From Ipomoea triloba (lineage: Eukaryota > Streptophyta > Magnoliopsida > Solanales > Convolvulaceae): a DNA stretch of 64,000 nt. The stretch covers positions 22,049,715 to 22,113,714 of the forward strand of contig NC_044924.1 in the NCBI RefSeq assembly GCF_003576645.1. Reading direction: 5' to 3'. The position numbers and the translations under genes are program-made. The notes beneath the pieces were generated by a model. That model made no database searches and was not told the origin of the DNA. It saw nothing but the letters and a program-made list of their open reading frames with translations. Every line of letters starts with the position of its first letter. Position 1 is the stretch's first letter. This document shows, piece by piece, positions 22,809 to 33,588 of the stretch.

Positions 22809-23081
22809 CCGCCTCAAGCCTCAGGATATTCACAAGACAGCTCCCAGGTTACTCCACCTCTTCTTGCCTTCTCCAAAGCAAGGTTGTTCCGGTTGTCACA
22901 GGTTGAGTGTAACAATCTCCAATCTGACCAAAAGCTTTCGTTGGATAATATTCCTTGTAGTGCAGCTTCGGTCACCTTCTAGATGTGTAGTAGTTTAAGC
23001 TTTGTAACTCTCTCAAAACACTAAGATGTGTTTTCTCACTGTTATGAATATCAAGTATGATATTCCATATTAAGCACTTGC
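22809..23081 (-). repeat. LTR fragment of element B, copy 2
   Basis: Restarts in the middle of the LTR (CCCGCCTCAAGCCTCAGG) and ends at TTAAGCACTTGC, where the sequence jumps into gag. Confidence 0.85.
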
Positions 23082-23850
23082 CTCATCTTTCGGAAACATC
23101 TCAAATTCGAAGGCTTTGAGATCTCTAAATAGTTGGTCGGTTGTGGTGTTCTTCAGATCCCTGTGATCGCGCATTGTGATCACCTTCATCTCCCACTCTT
23201 GGTAAGGCCTCGTAAGACCTTCAGGTTTAGCTCCTTTTGTGGGATCTCCTTCTTGAGATCACTAATCTCGGTTGACAACTTCATGAACCGAGATTCCATG
23301 CTGTCGATGCTCTCTCCTGGCTTCATCTTGAAGTCCTCGAACTTCTTCATTGCCACAGTGAGCTTGTTCTCCTTTCCTGTTCATCACCTTCACCAATCAA
23401 CATCAAAGTATCCCATACCTCTTTTGCCGTGGTGCACTTTCTGACTCTTGGGAAGATGGTTTCGTCTATAGCTCTGAAGAGGATATCCTTGGCAATGTTG
23501 TCAAGGTTGTTTCTCTTCCTATCATCACTCGTCCATTCTTCCTTAGGTTTTGGTACGTACTTTGGTGTGTCTTTGGTTTGCTCTGCAGAAGTGTTGACCA
23601 TTAAGATCTTGACTGGTCCAGTTGATATAACCTCGGCCATCTCATCATGGAGGGCTGATAAGTACGCAAGCATGCGTGTCTTCCAGTCATCGAACCTGCT
23701 AAGATAAAAAGGAGATGTCTCGACAACATGCTGTCCATATTGAAAATTATCTCGTGCTTTGAAAACTTTTTAAAAGATTTTTCAAAGAAGGATCTCTAGG
23801 CAATATAAACAAAGGTTTATATCGATCAGAGAGCTTGCTCTGATACCAAT
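23082..23850 (-). pseudogene. Second copy of the gag 5' end and primer site of element B
   Basis: Near-identical to 20969-21740. It carries a TGG where copy 1 has a stop, but a one-base deletion near 23373 shifts the frame (GEGDEQERR instead of GEGDEQEKEN). The primer site at 23838-23850 is the canonical TGGTATCAGAGC. Either a real duplicated allele or a product of assembly. Confidence 0.85.
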
Positions 23851-25490
23851 TGTTGTCCCAAGGGGATGGGGTACAAGTCTAGAGGGGGGGGTGAATAGAC
23901 TTGTATAAGATTTTTGCAAATCTTTTTCGACCTCTCGTGTGTATTGGACTTAGGATGTTTAGGTCCGATACCTCACAAGATGAAGACAAAGTTTTATGCG
24001 CAGCGGAAAAGTTATCCCCTTTTAATTTGCACGAGTTTGAGTTAGTTCGAGAGGTGTGGTTATATGCAGTGCAGTTCGAGAGATAGTTAGCGAGAGGTAA
24101 AAACAGAAAGTAAATGCGAGAGAGATTTTTAAGTGGTTCGGCCAACCCGCCTACGTCCACTCTTCTTCTAGAAACTCCCTAGAAGGATTGCACTAAAACT
24201 TCCCTTTTTAGTACAATATCGAGCGCTTGAGCTTTGATCACGAAGCCCGCCTCAAGCCTCAGGTTTTTCGCCCGCTTCTTGTTACTCCACCTCTCGAGCA
24301 CTTGAGCTTTGATCACCAAGCCCGCCTCAAGCCTCAGGATCTTCACAAGACAGCTCCCAGGTTACTCCCTCTTCTTCCTTCTCCAAAGCAAGGTTGTTCC
24401 GGTTGTCACAGGTTGAGTGTAACAATCTCCAATCTGACCAAAAGCTTTCGTTGGATAATCTTCCTTGTAGTGCAGCTTCGGTCACCTTCTAGATGTGTAG
24501 TATTTTAAGCTTTGTAACTCTCTCAAAACACTAAGATGTGTTTTCTCGCTGTTATGAATTCAAGTATGATATTCCAGTATTAAGCACTTGCACTTTTGAA
24601 CGTTTGAACTAGACACCTCTTATGATCAGCTTGAATTTTCGAACTTCTTTGAATTGTGTGTCTTCACGTCCTTATATATGAGAGTTGAGGAATAATTCCG
24701 TTGGAGGGAAAATTATTCCGTTTGAAATCTGTCTCCCATGCCGATCATGGGACTTGCATATTTTTAGCATGTTTCATGGAGTGGTAGTCTTGTAACTTGA
24801 ACCTTTTGTCTTGTAGTGAATATCCCATATCCACTATCTTGAGTCCATACTCCTACTTCTTTTTGGTAAAAGTTACTCTTTTTATATTCCCATTGATCCT
24901 CGTTTTAGGGAATAAGACCGACCTCTGATTGGTGCATCTTCTATCCGTTGGTTGTGGAGTTCTGACGTGGCATCCACTTCCGGCTGATTCTATTTTCCCA
25001 TCAATACTCTGTCAGCACCTCCTTAATATTTTATCTCCATGATATTCTTTCTCCAAACTTAGATTACTTTATCTATGCGTGTTAGTTGCCGTTCAGTTCA
25101 TTGGAGAAGTGCTAGTCTTTCGAGACCAAAAATTGATGTCTCGACTACTTGATGTCTCGATCTCATGTCTTGAACTGGATTGTGTTTCGAGAGATTCCAT
25201 CTCTCGAACTCTGCTTATGTCTCGAGACTTAGTTGATGTCTCGCAGACCCTTATTCCTCCAGTGATGTCTCGTGCCTTCTTCTGATCTATCTATAAGCTT
25301 ACAACACGAAACTTCTAAGATGATTCAAACAAGTTCACCTTAAGCTTAAATATTTTCCGAGTTGAGCTCAATTACCCGGTTGTATTTTCGCTCTTAGTTT
25401 ACTTGTCGAACTTACATGTATTTCCTATCTATCGAGATTTAGGGGATTACATTTGGTATCATCAAAACCTATTACAGTATGTTCCTAACA
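23851..25490 (-). repeat. LTR of element B, most complete copy
   Basis: Starts TGTTGTCCCAAGG and ends GTTCCTAACA, 1640 bases, with TG...CA ends. It is followed by GTATTCTTGTTG, the resumed family-C LTR. Confidence 0.9.
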
Positions 25491-26130
25491 GTATTCTTGT
25501 TGATCGTTGCTTTAAGTGTTCTACTGTATCCTTGATTCAGTTGATATTCTGTTGATATCTCTTTATCTTGTGAAATCCAATTGAATATTGGTATTGTTGA
25601 GAAGTCTTGGTTATCCTTTATTCAGCATGTTATTGTTGAGTATTTTCAAGTATTGAACAGTTCGTTGGTGTATATATTATATATGGTGTGTAAACCTATT
25701 TACAACTTATTATATATCTATATTTCCTTGCGGGTGTGAGTGGTGGTTGCTTAGCAGTCTTTTGCTAATGGTTTCTTGTATGTTTTCCAGGAATGCAATA
25801 AGTCTAAGCGAGAGCGCGCTAGACTTATCTATATGAGGCAGCTACATAGTTTTGTTGTTTAGACTCGTGTTTTGGGCCTGTGTGCCAATGATGAGACTAT
25901 ATTGTACTCTTGTTTAGATTCCAGATGTTTTAGACATGGTTGAGGATTTATTATCTATGCAGTTCAGTTCTTTTGGTTAGCATGTGCATCTAGGCCGTGT
26001 TTTTTTTCTTACCTAGATGTGGCATGATACCCCTTTTAGGTTTTAATCGCTTCCGCTATGTATTGATAGTTGAGATATGCAGCTTTTGCGTTAAAGTTTA
26101 GCTATCTCGGCTTGAAAAGTTGGGGTCACA
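25491..26130 (+). repeat. Family-C LTR, 3' part, copy 1
   Basis: Matches 27925-28581 with small deletions and ends GGGGTCACA. Contains the acceptor-like TGTTTTCCAG at 25781-25790 and the TGTGCATCTAGGCC word (25984 on) found near the ends of all three related LTR families. Confidence 0.85.
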
Positions 26131-26295
26131 ATGGTAGTTATGCCCTCAATATTATGTAATTAGACATGGGTTAAGTTTTTCCGGTCGGATTTGGCTTGTG
26201 ATTTGGTCGGGAGGACCAAATCCATTAAAAAGCATAGTTAAAGGATTAATTCGTTAGTTTTTAAAGTCATCAGACCGAAAGTGCAATTTCTCTAA
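26131..26295 (+). repeat. MULE terminal-repeat piece, copy 1
   Basis: Matches 28582-28745, including GACATGGGTTAAGTTTTTCC and AAAGTGCAATTT, and stops abruptly where an element B LTR piece begins. Confidence 0.8.
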
Positions 26296-27924
26296 CACTT
26301 TTGAACGTTTGAACTAGACACCTCTTATGATAGCTTGAATTTTTCGAACTCTTTTGAATTGTGTCTTCACGTCCTTTATATATGAGAGTTGAGGAATAAT
26401 TCCGTTGGAGGGAAAATTATTCCGTTTGAAATCTGTCTCCCATGCCGATCATGGGACTTGCATATTTTTAGCATGTTTCATGGAGTGGTAGTCTTGTAAC
26501 TTGAACCTTTTGTCTTGTAGTGAATATCCCATATTCCACTATCTTGAGTCCATACTCCTACTTCTTTTGGTAAAGTTACTCTTTTATATTCCCATGATCC
26601 TCGTTTTAGGCCCAGGTTACTCCACCTCTTCTTGCCTTCTCCAAAGCAAGGTTGTTCCGGTTGTCACAGGTTGAGTGTAACAATCTCCAATCTGACCAAA
26701 AGCTTTCGTTGGATAATATTCCTTGTAGTGCAGCTTCGGTCACCTTCTAGATGTGTAGTAGTTTAAGCTTTGTAACTCTCTCAAAACACTAAGATGTGTT
26801 TTCTCACTGTTATGAATATCAAGTATGATATTCCATATTAAGCACTTGCACTTTTGAACGTTTGAACTAGACACCTCTTATGACAGCTTGAATTTTTCGA
26901 ACTTCTTTGAATTTGTGTGTCTTCACGTCCTTATATATGAGAGTTGAGGAATAATTCCGTTGGAGAGAAAATTATTCCGTTTGAAATTTGTCTCCCATGC
27001 CGATCATGGGACTTGCATATTTTTAGCATGTTTCATGGAGTGGTAGTCTTGTAACTTGAACCTTTTGTCTTGTAGTGAATATCCCATATTCCACTATCTT
27101 GAGTCCATACTCCTACTTCTTTTGGTAAAAGTTACTCTTTTTATATTCCCATTGATCCTCGTTTTAGGGAATAAGACCGACCTCTGATTGGTGCATCTTC
27201 TATCCGTTGGTTGTGGAGTTCTGACGTGGCATCCACTTCCGGCTATTCTATTTTCCCACAATACTCTGTCAGCACCTCCTTAATATTTTATCTCCATGAT
27301 ATTCTATTTCTCCAAACTTAGATTACTTTATCTATGCGTGTTAGTTGCCGTTCAGTTCATTGGAGAAGTGCTAGTCTTTCGAGACCAAAAATTGATGTCT
27401 CGACTACTTGATGTCTCGATCTCATGTCTTGAACTGGATTGATGTTTCGAGAGATTCCATCTCTCGAACTCTGCTTATGTCTCGAGACTTAGTTGATGTC
27501 TCGCAGACCCTTATTCCTCCAATGATGTCTCGTGCCTTCTTCTGATCTATCTATAAGCTTACAACACGAAACTTCTAAGATATTCAAACAAGTTCACCTT
27601 AAGCTTAAATATTTTCCGAGTTGATTCAAACAAGTTCACCTTAAGCTTAAATATTTTCCGAGTTGAGCCAAACAAGTTCACCTTAAGCTTAAATATTTTC
27701 CGAGTTGAGCTCAATTACCCCACCTTAAGCTTAAATATTTTCCGAGTTGAGCTCAATTACCCGGTTGTAAGCTTAAATATTTTCCGAGTTGAGCTCAATT
27801 ACCCGGTTGTATTTTCGCTCTTAGTTTACTTGTCGAACTTACATGTATTTCCTATCTATCGAGAGTTAGGGGATTGAACATTACATTTGGTATCATCAAA
27901 ACCTATTACAGTATGTTCCTAACA
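26296..27924 (-). repeat. Rearranged LTR of element B, copy 3
   Basis: 26296-26610 repeats the block of 22494-22807 and ends at the same CGTTTTAGG joint. 26611-27924 then restarts mid-LTR and runs to the normal end GTTCCTAACA. It contains the stepped repeat at 27589-27800. Confidence 0.8.
27589..27800. repeat. Stepped short tandem repeat in an LTR copy
   Basis: Five successive restarts of CTTAAGCTTAAATATTTTCC + GAGTTGA, each extending a little further into the same unique sequence (GAGCTCAATTACCC). Other LTR copies contain it once. The progressive restart pattern is unlike a normal minisatellite. Confidence 0.8.
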
Positions 27925-28581
27925 GTATTCTTGTTGATCGTTGCTTTAAGTGTTCTACTGTATCCTTGATTCAGTTGATATTCTGTTGATATCTCTTTAT
28001 CTTGTGAAATCCAATTGAATATTGGTATTGTTGAGAAGTCTTGGTTTATCCTTTATTCAGCATGTTATTGTTGAGTATCTGATTTCAAGTATTGAACAGT
28101 TCGTTGGTGTATATATTATATATGGGTGTGTAAACCTATTTACAACTTATTATATATCTATATTTCCTTGCGGGTGTGAGTGGTGGTTGCTTAGCAGTCT
28201 TTTGCTAATGGTTTCTTGTATGTTTTCCAGGAATGCAATAAGTCTAAGCGAGAGCGCGCTAGAGCTTATCTATATGAGGCAGCTTAGACATAGTTTTGTT
28301 GTTTTAGACTCGTGTTTTGGGCCTGTGTGCCAATGATGAGACTATATGTACTCTTGTTTAGATTCCAGATGTTTTAGACATGGTTGAGGATTTATTATCT
28401 ATGCAGTTCAGTTCTTTTGGTTAGCATGTGCATCTAGGCCGTGTTTTTTTTCTTACCTAGATGTGGCATGATACCCCTTTTAGGTTTTTAATCGCTTCCG
28501 CTATGTATGTTGATAGTTGAGATATGCAGCTTTTGCGTTAAAGTTTAGCTATCTCGGCTTGTGAAAAGTTGGGGTGTCACA
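27925..28581 (+). repeat. Family-C LTR, 3' part, copy 2
   Basis: Ends TTGGGGTGTCACA at 28581, equal to the 59317 end of the complete LTR. The acceptor-like TGTTTTCCAG lies at 28221-28230. The 104-codon ORF at 28022-28336 crosses it and is not called as a gene. Confidence 0.85.
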
Positions 28582-28745
28582 ATGGTAGTTATGCCCTCAA
28601 TATTATGTAATTAGACATGGGTTAAGTTTTTCCGGTCGGATTTGGCTTGTGATTTGGTCGGGAGGACCAAATCCATTAAAAAGCATAGTTAAAGGATTAA
28701 TTCGTTAGTTTTTAAAGTCATCAGACCGAAAGTGCAATTTTCTCT
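28582..28745 (+). repeat. MULE terminal inverted repeat, segment copy A
   Basis: Contains GACATGGGTTAAGTTTTTCC, TTTGGTCGGGAGGACCAAAT and ends near GTGCAATTTTCTCT. Matches 39841-39973 (same orientation) and 36869-37005 (inverted). The family-C LTR abuts it on the left. Confidence 0.75.
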
Positions 28746-28842
28746 ATACAACTATTTACCAAATTACCAAACACCCCAAAAATCGTAAACGTTAGTAAAG
28801 TTTATAAAAAATGAAAAAATTAATGCTTAGGATTTTGTCAAT

Positions 28843-30325
28843 CAAAAAATGATGGGTCACACTTGTGTGACACCATCTCACGGATCCTTATTCGTGAGAC
28901 GGGTCAGGTCGGGTCGAAGCAACATACAAATGTCACACTTATATGTGTAAATGTCATACTTATATGCTCAAATGTAATACTAATCAGGAATACAATTTTT
29001 GTTACTTGTAAGAGAAAAAGTAATACATTTTTATTAATAAGTAATGTTGACAAGTACCCCTCACTTATAATGGAAAATATAATACTTTTGAGGAAAAATG
29101 TAATACTTTTAAATCGATATGTAAAAGTATTGTATTTTCCCTTAAAAGTAACATTTACCCTTATAAGTAACAAAAATTTTATTCCTAATTAGTATTATAT
29201 TTGAGCATATAAGTATGATATTTGTGTGTATAAGTATTATATTTGCATTTTGATTCGACCCGACCCGACCCGTCTCACGGTGAGACGGTCTCACACAAGT
29301 TTTTGCCAAAAATGATTATTATAATATTTTAAAAAAGGGTCACACTTGTGTGAGACCGTCTCACGGATCCTTATTCGTGAGATGGGTCGGGTCGGGTCGA
29401 AGCAACATACAAATGTCACACTTATATGTGTAAACGTCATACTTATATGCTCAAATGTAATACTAATCAGGAATACAATTTTTGTTACTTGTAAGAGAAA
29501 AAGTAATACATTTTTATTAATAAGTAATGTTGACAAGTACCCCTCACTTATAAGGGAAAATATAATACTTTTGAGGAAAAATGTAGTACTTTTAAATCGA
29601 TATGTAAAAGTATTGTATTTTCCCTTAAAAGTAACATTTACCCTTATAAGTAACAAAAAATTTATTCCTAATTAGTATTACATTTGAGCATATAAGTATG
29701 ATATTTGTGTGTATAAGTATTACATTTGCATTTTGATTCGACCCGACCCGACCCGTCTCACGGTGAGAAGGTCTCACACAAGTTTTTGCCAAAAATGATT
29801 ATTCTAATATTTTAAAAAAGGGTCACACTTGTGTGAGACCTTCTCACGGATCCTTATTCGTGAGACGGGTCGGGTCGGGTCGAAGCACCATGCAAATGTC
29901 ACACTTATATGTGCAAATGTCATACTTATATAGTCAAATATAATATTAATCAGGAATACAATTTTTGTTACTTATAAGAGAAAAAGTATTACAGTTTTCA
30001 TAATAAGTAATGTTGACAAGTTTTCGATACTTATAAGGGAAAATATAATACTTTTGAGGAAAAATGTAATACTTTTAAATCGAAATGTAAAAGTATTGTA
30101 TTTTCCCTTAAAAGTATTACATTTACCCTTATAGGTAACAAATTTTGATTCCTGATTAGTATTACATTTGAGCATATAAGTATGACATTTGTGCGTATAA
30201 GTGTTACATCTACATCTACATCTTCACCCAACCCGACCCGACCCGTCTCAAAGTGAGACGGTCTCAAAAAGTTTTTGCCTTTAAAAAATTGGGCTACAAA
30301 AAACCCACTCAAACACCATATCAAT
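28843..30325. repeat. Insertion of three tandem 483-bp MITE-like units
   Basis: Units start at 28854, 29337 and 29820. Each begins ACTTGTGTGAGACCGTCTCA-like and ends in its inverted form GAGACGGTCTCACACAAGT, so each is a foldback element of about 440 bases plus linker. CGGGTCGGGTCGAAGC marks the left side of each. The empty site in copy B (around 40074) shows that the whole array is an insertion flanked by TCAAT at 28838-28842 and 30321-30325. ORFs in it are shared among units and read through terminal repeats; none is a gene. Confidence 0.85.
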
Positions 30326-30744
30326 GAGATTCCCTTTATGGTTTTTATCATATGCAGTTGCAAATGAAAATTCATAAAATAATAACGTTTGAAATAACAG
30401 CGAACACTGATGAAGTTTAAGCCAACAAAAAATCCCACCTCAGTCAAGGTCTTTATCGACAAAGTGATCATCCCCAAGGTTCCACAGATCCACACACTCA
30501 CCACGTTTAGGAAATTTAAACTTCTTAGCCGAGGGACCAGACTCACTCTTCTTCTTCTTAGCCCCTCCAACATATTGGGCTTCTTGAGAGCGTTGTAAGG
30601 ATTTATCCTCACTAGCCATCTTGGTTTTGGGCACAACTAATTCTTCTTTAGGTTCACTTATTATTAGCTTTGTGCCAAATTGATCTTGAGATTGCCCATT
30701 TGTTGGGGATTCCATTGTCTTTGAACACTCCTTTGTTTTCCCAG

Positions 30745-32695
30745 TGTTGGCACTGAAAATTCAAACAATATTATTCGACCGTGACGGATAATGGGTTATT
30801 AAATTAATTGCTTTAATTAATTAAATTGGACTAATATTTATTTAATTGGGTTGATTAAATAGCCCAATAAATAATTGGTTGGTCTAATTAATTAATTTAA
30901 AGTAATTGTTGCTGAATTGTTGGTCCAAGTTCAGGAAATATATTTGATTGAGTTGGACCAGGCTATTGGACCAATTGGGCTGCTCGAATTGATGGGCTTT
31001 GACTTGGTTTGGCCCATCAAGAATACATGTGGATCATATAATTTTTGGAAAAATGTGGATATTATAAGTTGGTTCAAAAATATAAAATCATGAACCTGGA
31101 AGTAATAGTGTCCCGATACATTCCTTATATTTAATTCAAATATTAATTAAATATAAGAATTATCCAAATGGATAAAGTTGGTTAGATTTTTCCTACGTCC
31201 TCACCACTATAAATAGTGGTTTCATTTTCAAGGAAAGGGAGCTTGAAATATTTGCATACCGAAGCTCTGCCGAAATCTCGCCAGAATATTGTCTGGAACA
31301 CGCTTGCAATTTATTTGCACCGAGGGGTACGGCTGCAATTTATTTGCACCAAGTAACACTTCCAGTTGGCATACGTCCAACTCGGCATACTTCCAGTTGG
31401 CATACTTCCAACTCGGCACACTTCCAGTTGGCATACTTCCAACTCGTCATACTTCCAGTTGGCATACTTCCAACTCGGCACACTTCTAGTTGGCATACTT
31501 CCAACTCGTCACACTTCCAGTTGGCATACTTCCAACTCGTCACACTTCTAGTTGGCATACGTCCAACTCGGCATACTTCCAGTTGGCATACTTCCAACTC
31601 GTCATACTTCCAATTGGCATACTTCCAACTCGGCACACTTCCAGTTGGCATACTTCCATCTCGGCACACTTCAAGTTGGCATACTTCCAACTCATCATAC
31701 TTCCAGTTGGCATACTTCCAACTCCTCATACTTCCAGTTGGCATACTTCCAACTCGTCATACTTCCAGTTGGCATACTTCCAACTCGGCACACTTCCAGT
31801 TGGCATACTTCCAACTCGTCATACTTCCAGTTGGCATACTTCCAACTCGTCATACTTCCAGTTGGCATACTTCCAACTCGGTACCCTTCCAGTTAGCATA
31901 CTTCCAACTCCGCACCCTTCCAGTTCAGCATACTCTGAACTCGGTACGCTTCAAGTTGGCATACTTCCAACTCAGCACACTTCTAATTCGGAATATTCCG
32001 AATTCAGTACAGTTCCAATCGGCATACTTCCAGTTCAACATATTCTGAACTAGGCATACTTCCGATCAGCGTACTTCTAGTAGAGAATCAAAGGACTTCT
32101 ATACAGAGATTGTACCCCTTTTTTCGCTTGATACATACTATTCATTGTAACCGATACATTGAATTTTTAATATATACAATTCAAATATTTCGCGTTTACA
32201 TATTAAGTATCAATATGCGATGTGGGTATAAGCTCTGGATATATAGTCCTCTGATTCTTCAGTTGATGTCTTGAACGCTCCATTGAAGGGCCTCCGGGTT
32301 TCAAATGGCTTGATCTTCAGAGAAGAACTTATATGCTTGTTCTTCTGAAGGGCCTCCGCATTTCAAATGGCTTGATCTTCAGGAGGTTTGGATCAACATG
32401 ATAGGCATGATTTTCAAGGAGGAACCTTTACATTTAGGATCATGGGGCTTTTATTTTCATGATCATGATATCTATTCTCTAAATAAGCTTCAAAGCTATT
32501 TCTATTATTTTTCCTAGGATGAATACATAGAAATAAAAGGTCCTATTTATAGTTGTAGGATAAAAAGTTTTGATAGGTTCAAACTCTTTTGATATGATCT
32601 AATTAACAAATTAGATAATATCAATATTATCCAAATACATTCAAATATGCTAATATTATAAAATAATAAAAATTATCAAATTTTAAGTGTCAACA
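30745..32695 (+). mobile_element. Solo LTR inserted in exon 4 of the LHP1-like copy A
   Basis: Ends are TGTTGGCACTGAAAATT and, inverted, AATTTTAAGTGTCAACA. It is flanked by the 5-bp target duplication CCCAG (30740-30744 and 32696-32700). Copy B lacks it at the same point (CCTAG then CATTGGCAC, about 40490-40505). A TATA box CTATAAATAG lies at 31207-31216, so transcription would run through the 31-bp array. No internal retrotransposon sequence remains. Superfamily not determined. Confidence 0.9.
31352..32075. repeat. 31-bp minisatellite in the solo LTR
   Basis: A unit of 15 + 16 bases (ACTTCCAGTTGGCAT, then ACTTCCAACTCGGCAC) repeats every 31 bases, about 17 good units to 31900 and several decayed ones to 32075. 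Because 31 is not a multiple of 3, all frames show a 31-residue protein repeat; these ORFs are artefacts of the array. Confidence 0.95.
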
Positions 32696-33194
32696 CCCAG
32701 AATTGGCACAACATACATTCTTCTTCTTGGTCACCACAAGGGAAGGGGAAGGTAAAGGTTTCTTCTGTTGTTTCATTTTAGCCAAACTTCATATACAATT
32801 AAAAAAAAACAAGTCAGAATGAATTATAGCTTCTATTCAGTAATGAACCTTTTTTCTTTGTAAAGAAAAGACAACCTTTCTACGAATTCATCTATCATAT
32901 CGGTGATTGACGCCAAATTCTCCATCGGCTCCCAGATGTTTGACTCCTCCGGCCAACCCACCCTTCGCACAATTCAAACACCCACCATAAATCAATGTTA
33001 AATTATAAATTTCAAAATTGAAGGAAAATAGAAAACTGTTCTTTCTCTTCAAAATTAAATCCGATTCTTTACATACCATTTGATTTTTTTTTGAAATAAC
33101 ATACCATTTGATTAAGTATTGGGGTTCGCCCTATTTGGTTTGCCCGGAGTTTCAAAAATTTGCAAACCCAAGTCAAGTAGCCACCAAAAGCACA

Positions 33195-33197
<3 letters not shown>

Positions 33198-33233
<36 letters not shown>
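33198..33233. repeat. (TA)n microsatellite
   Basis: About 17 TA units inside an intron of the LHP1-like copy A. Copy B has about three at the same place (41048). Confidence 0.95.
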
Positions 33234-33235
<2 letters not shown>

Positions 33236-33588
33236 ACAGATTGAGGAAAGAAATCTTAATAAAATAGCTTTAATTTGTACAAACAGATGATGAATGCATG
33301 CCGAAAATATTTCAGGAAAGAAATCTTAATAGAATATAGCTGCTGTGTCTGAAGGAAAAATTCAATTCCATAAACTAAGCATTCTGTTAATGTCTATTTA
33401 CTTTTTAAATAAAAATGAAATTTTAAAACGTTAAAATGTAAAATTAAAAAAGAAAAATACTTTTTTTTTAATTAAACGAAAGGCCAACCTATCGAACTCG
33501 CTTTTTCCTCGCGGCCTCAACTAGGTAAAACCCATCTGGTAGCCCGTTTTGTTCAGTTAGAACCACCCTTGCATCCGTCACCGGCCAT

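Larger units (their letters stand above)
8791..25490 (-). mobile_element. SIRE-like Ty1/copia retrotransposon B, inserted in a family-C LTR
   Basis: Minus-strand order: LTR at 23851-25490 (or 21741 on), primer site, gag (to about 21628), protease/integrase (18738-19721), reverse transcriptase/RNase H (16531-18084), a small ORF (15985-16428), an env-like region (10906-15038), polypurine tract and LTR (8791-10637). Gag-PR-IN-RT-RH order and the env-like ORF identify a SIRE-type copia. The outer end of the left LTR lacks about 20 bases (the other copies start TGTTAGTCCC or TGTTGTCCCA), and roughly 75 bases of the target LTR also appear lost there, so no target duplication can be shown. The gag 5' end, primer site and LTR occur twice on the right (see findings). 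Confidence 0.85.
30440..33588 (-). pseudogene. LHP1-like chromodomain gene, copy A (pseudogene)
   Basis: Exons on the minus strand by splice signals: exon 1 at 33489-33588, exon 2 at 33105-33130, exon 3 at 32876-32962, exon 4 from 32786, split by a solo LTR (30745-32695) and ending with a stop at 30440. Exons 2-3 encode QYLIKW, GWPEESNIWEPMENL and IDEFVE, and exon 4 a lysine-rich hinge (LAKKKQQKK). This is the chromodomain and hinge arrangement of plant LIKE HETEROCHROMATIN PROTEIN 1, which reads H3K27me3. Exon 1 lost about 170 bases relative to copy B, giving an early stop, and has a TAG at its 3' end. No chromoshadow domain is visible. Non-functional. Confidence 0.8.

Noticed and set aside
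28863..29675. ORFs of 89-121 codons on both strands in the 483-bp units
   Set aside because: They read through terminal inverted repeats and recur only because the unit is tandemly repeated.
30031..30636. 201-codon ORF, also seen at 39980-40381
   Set aside because: It is a wrong-frame reading across the chromodomain gene's hinge exon; the coding frame is the lysine-rich one ending at 30440.
31344..32053. Overlapping long ORFs (up to 234 codons) with SSWHTSNS/QLAYFQL repeats
   Set aside because: They run through the 31-bp minisatellite in all frames and on both strands; the repeat lacks stops, so the frames are open by composition.
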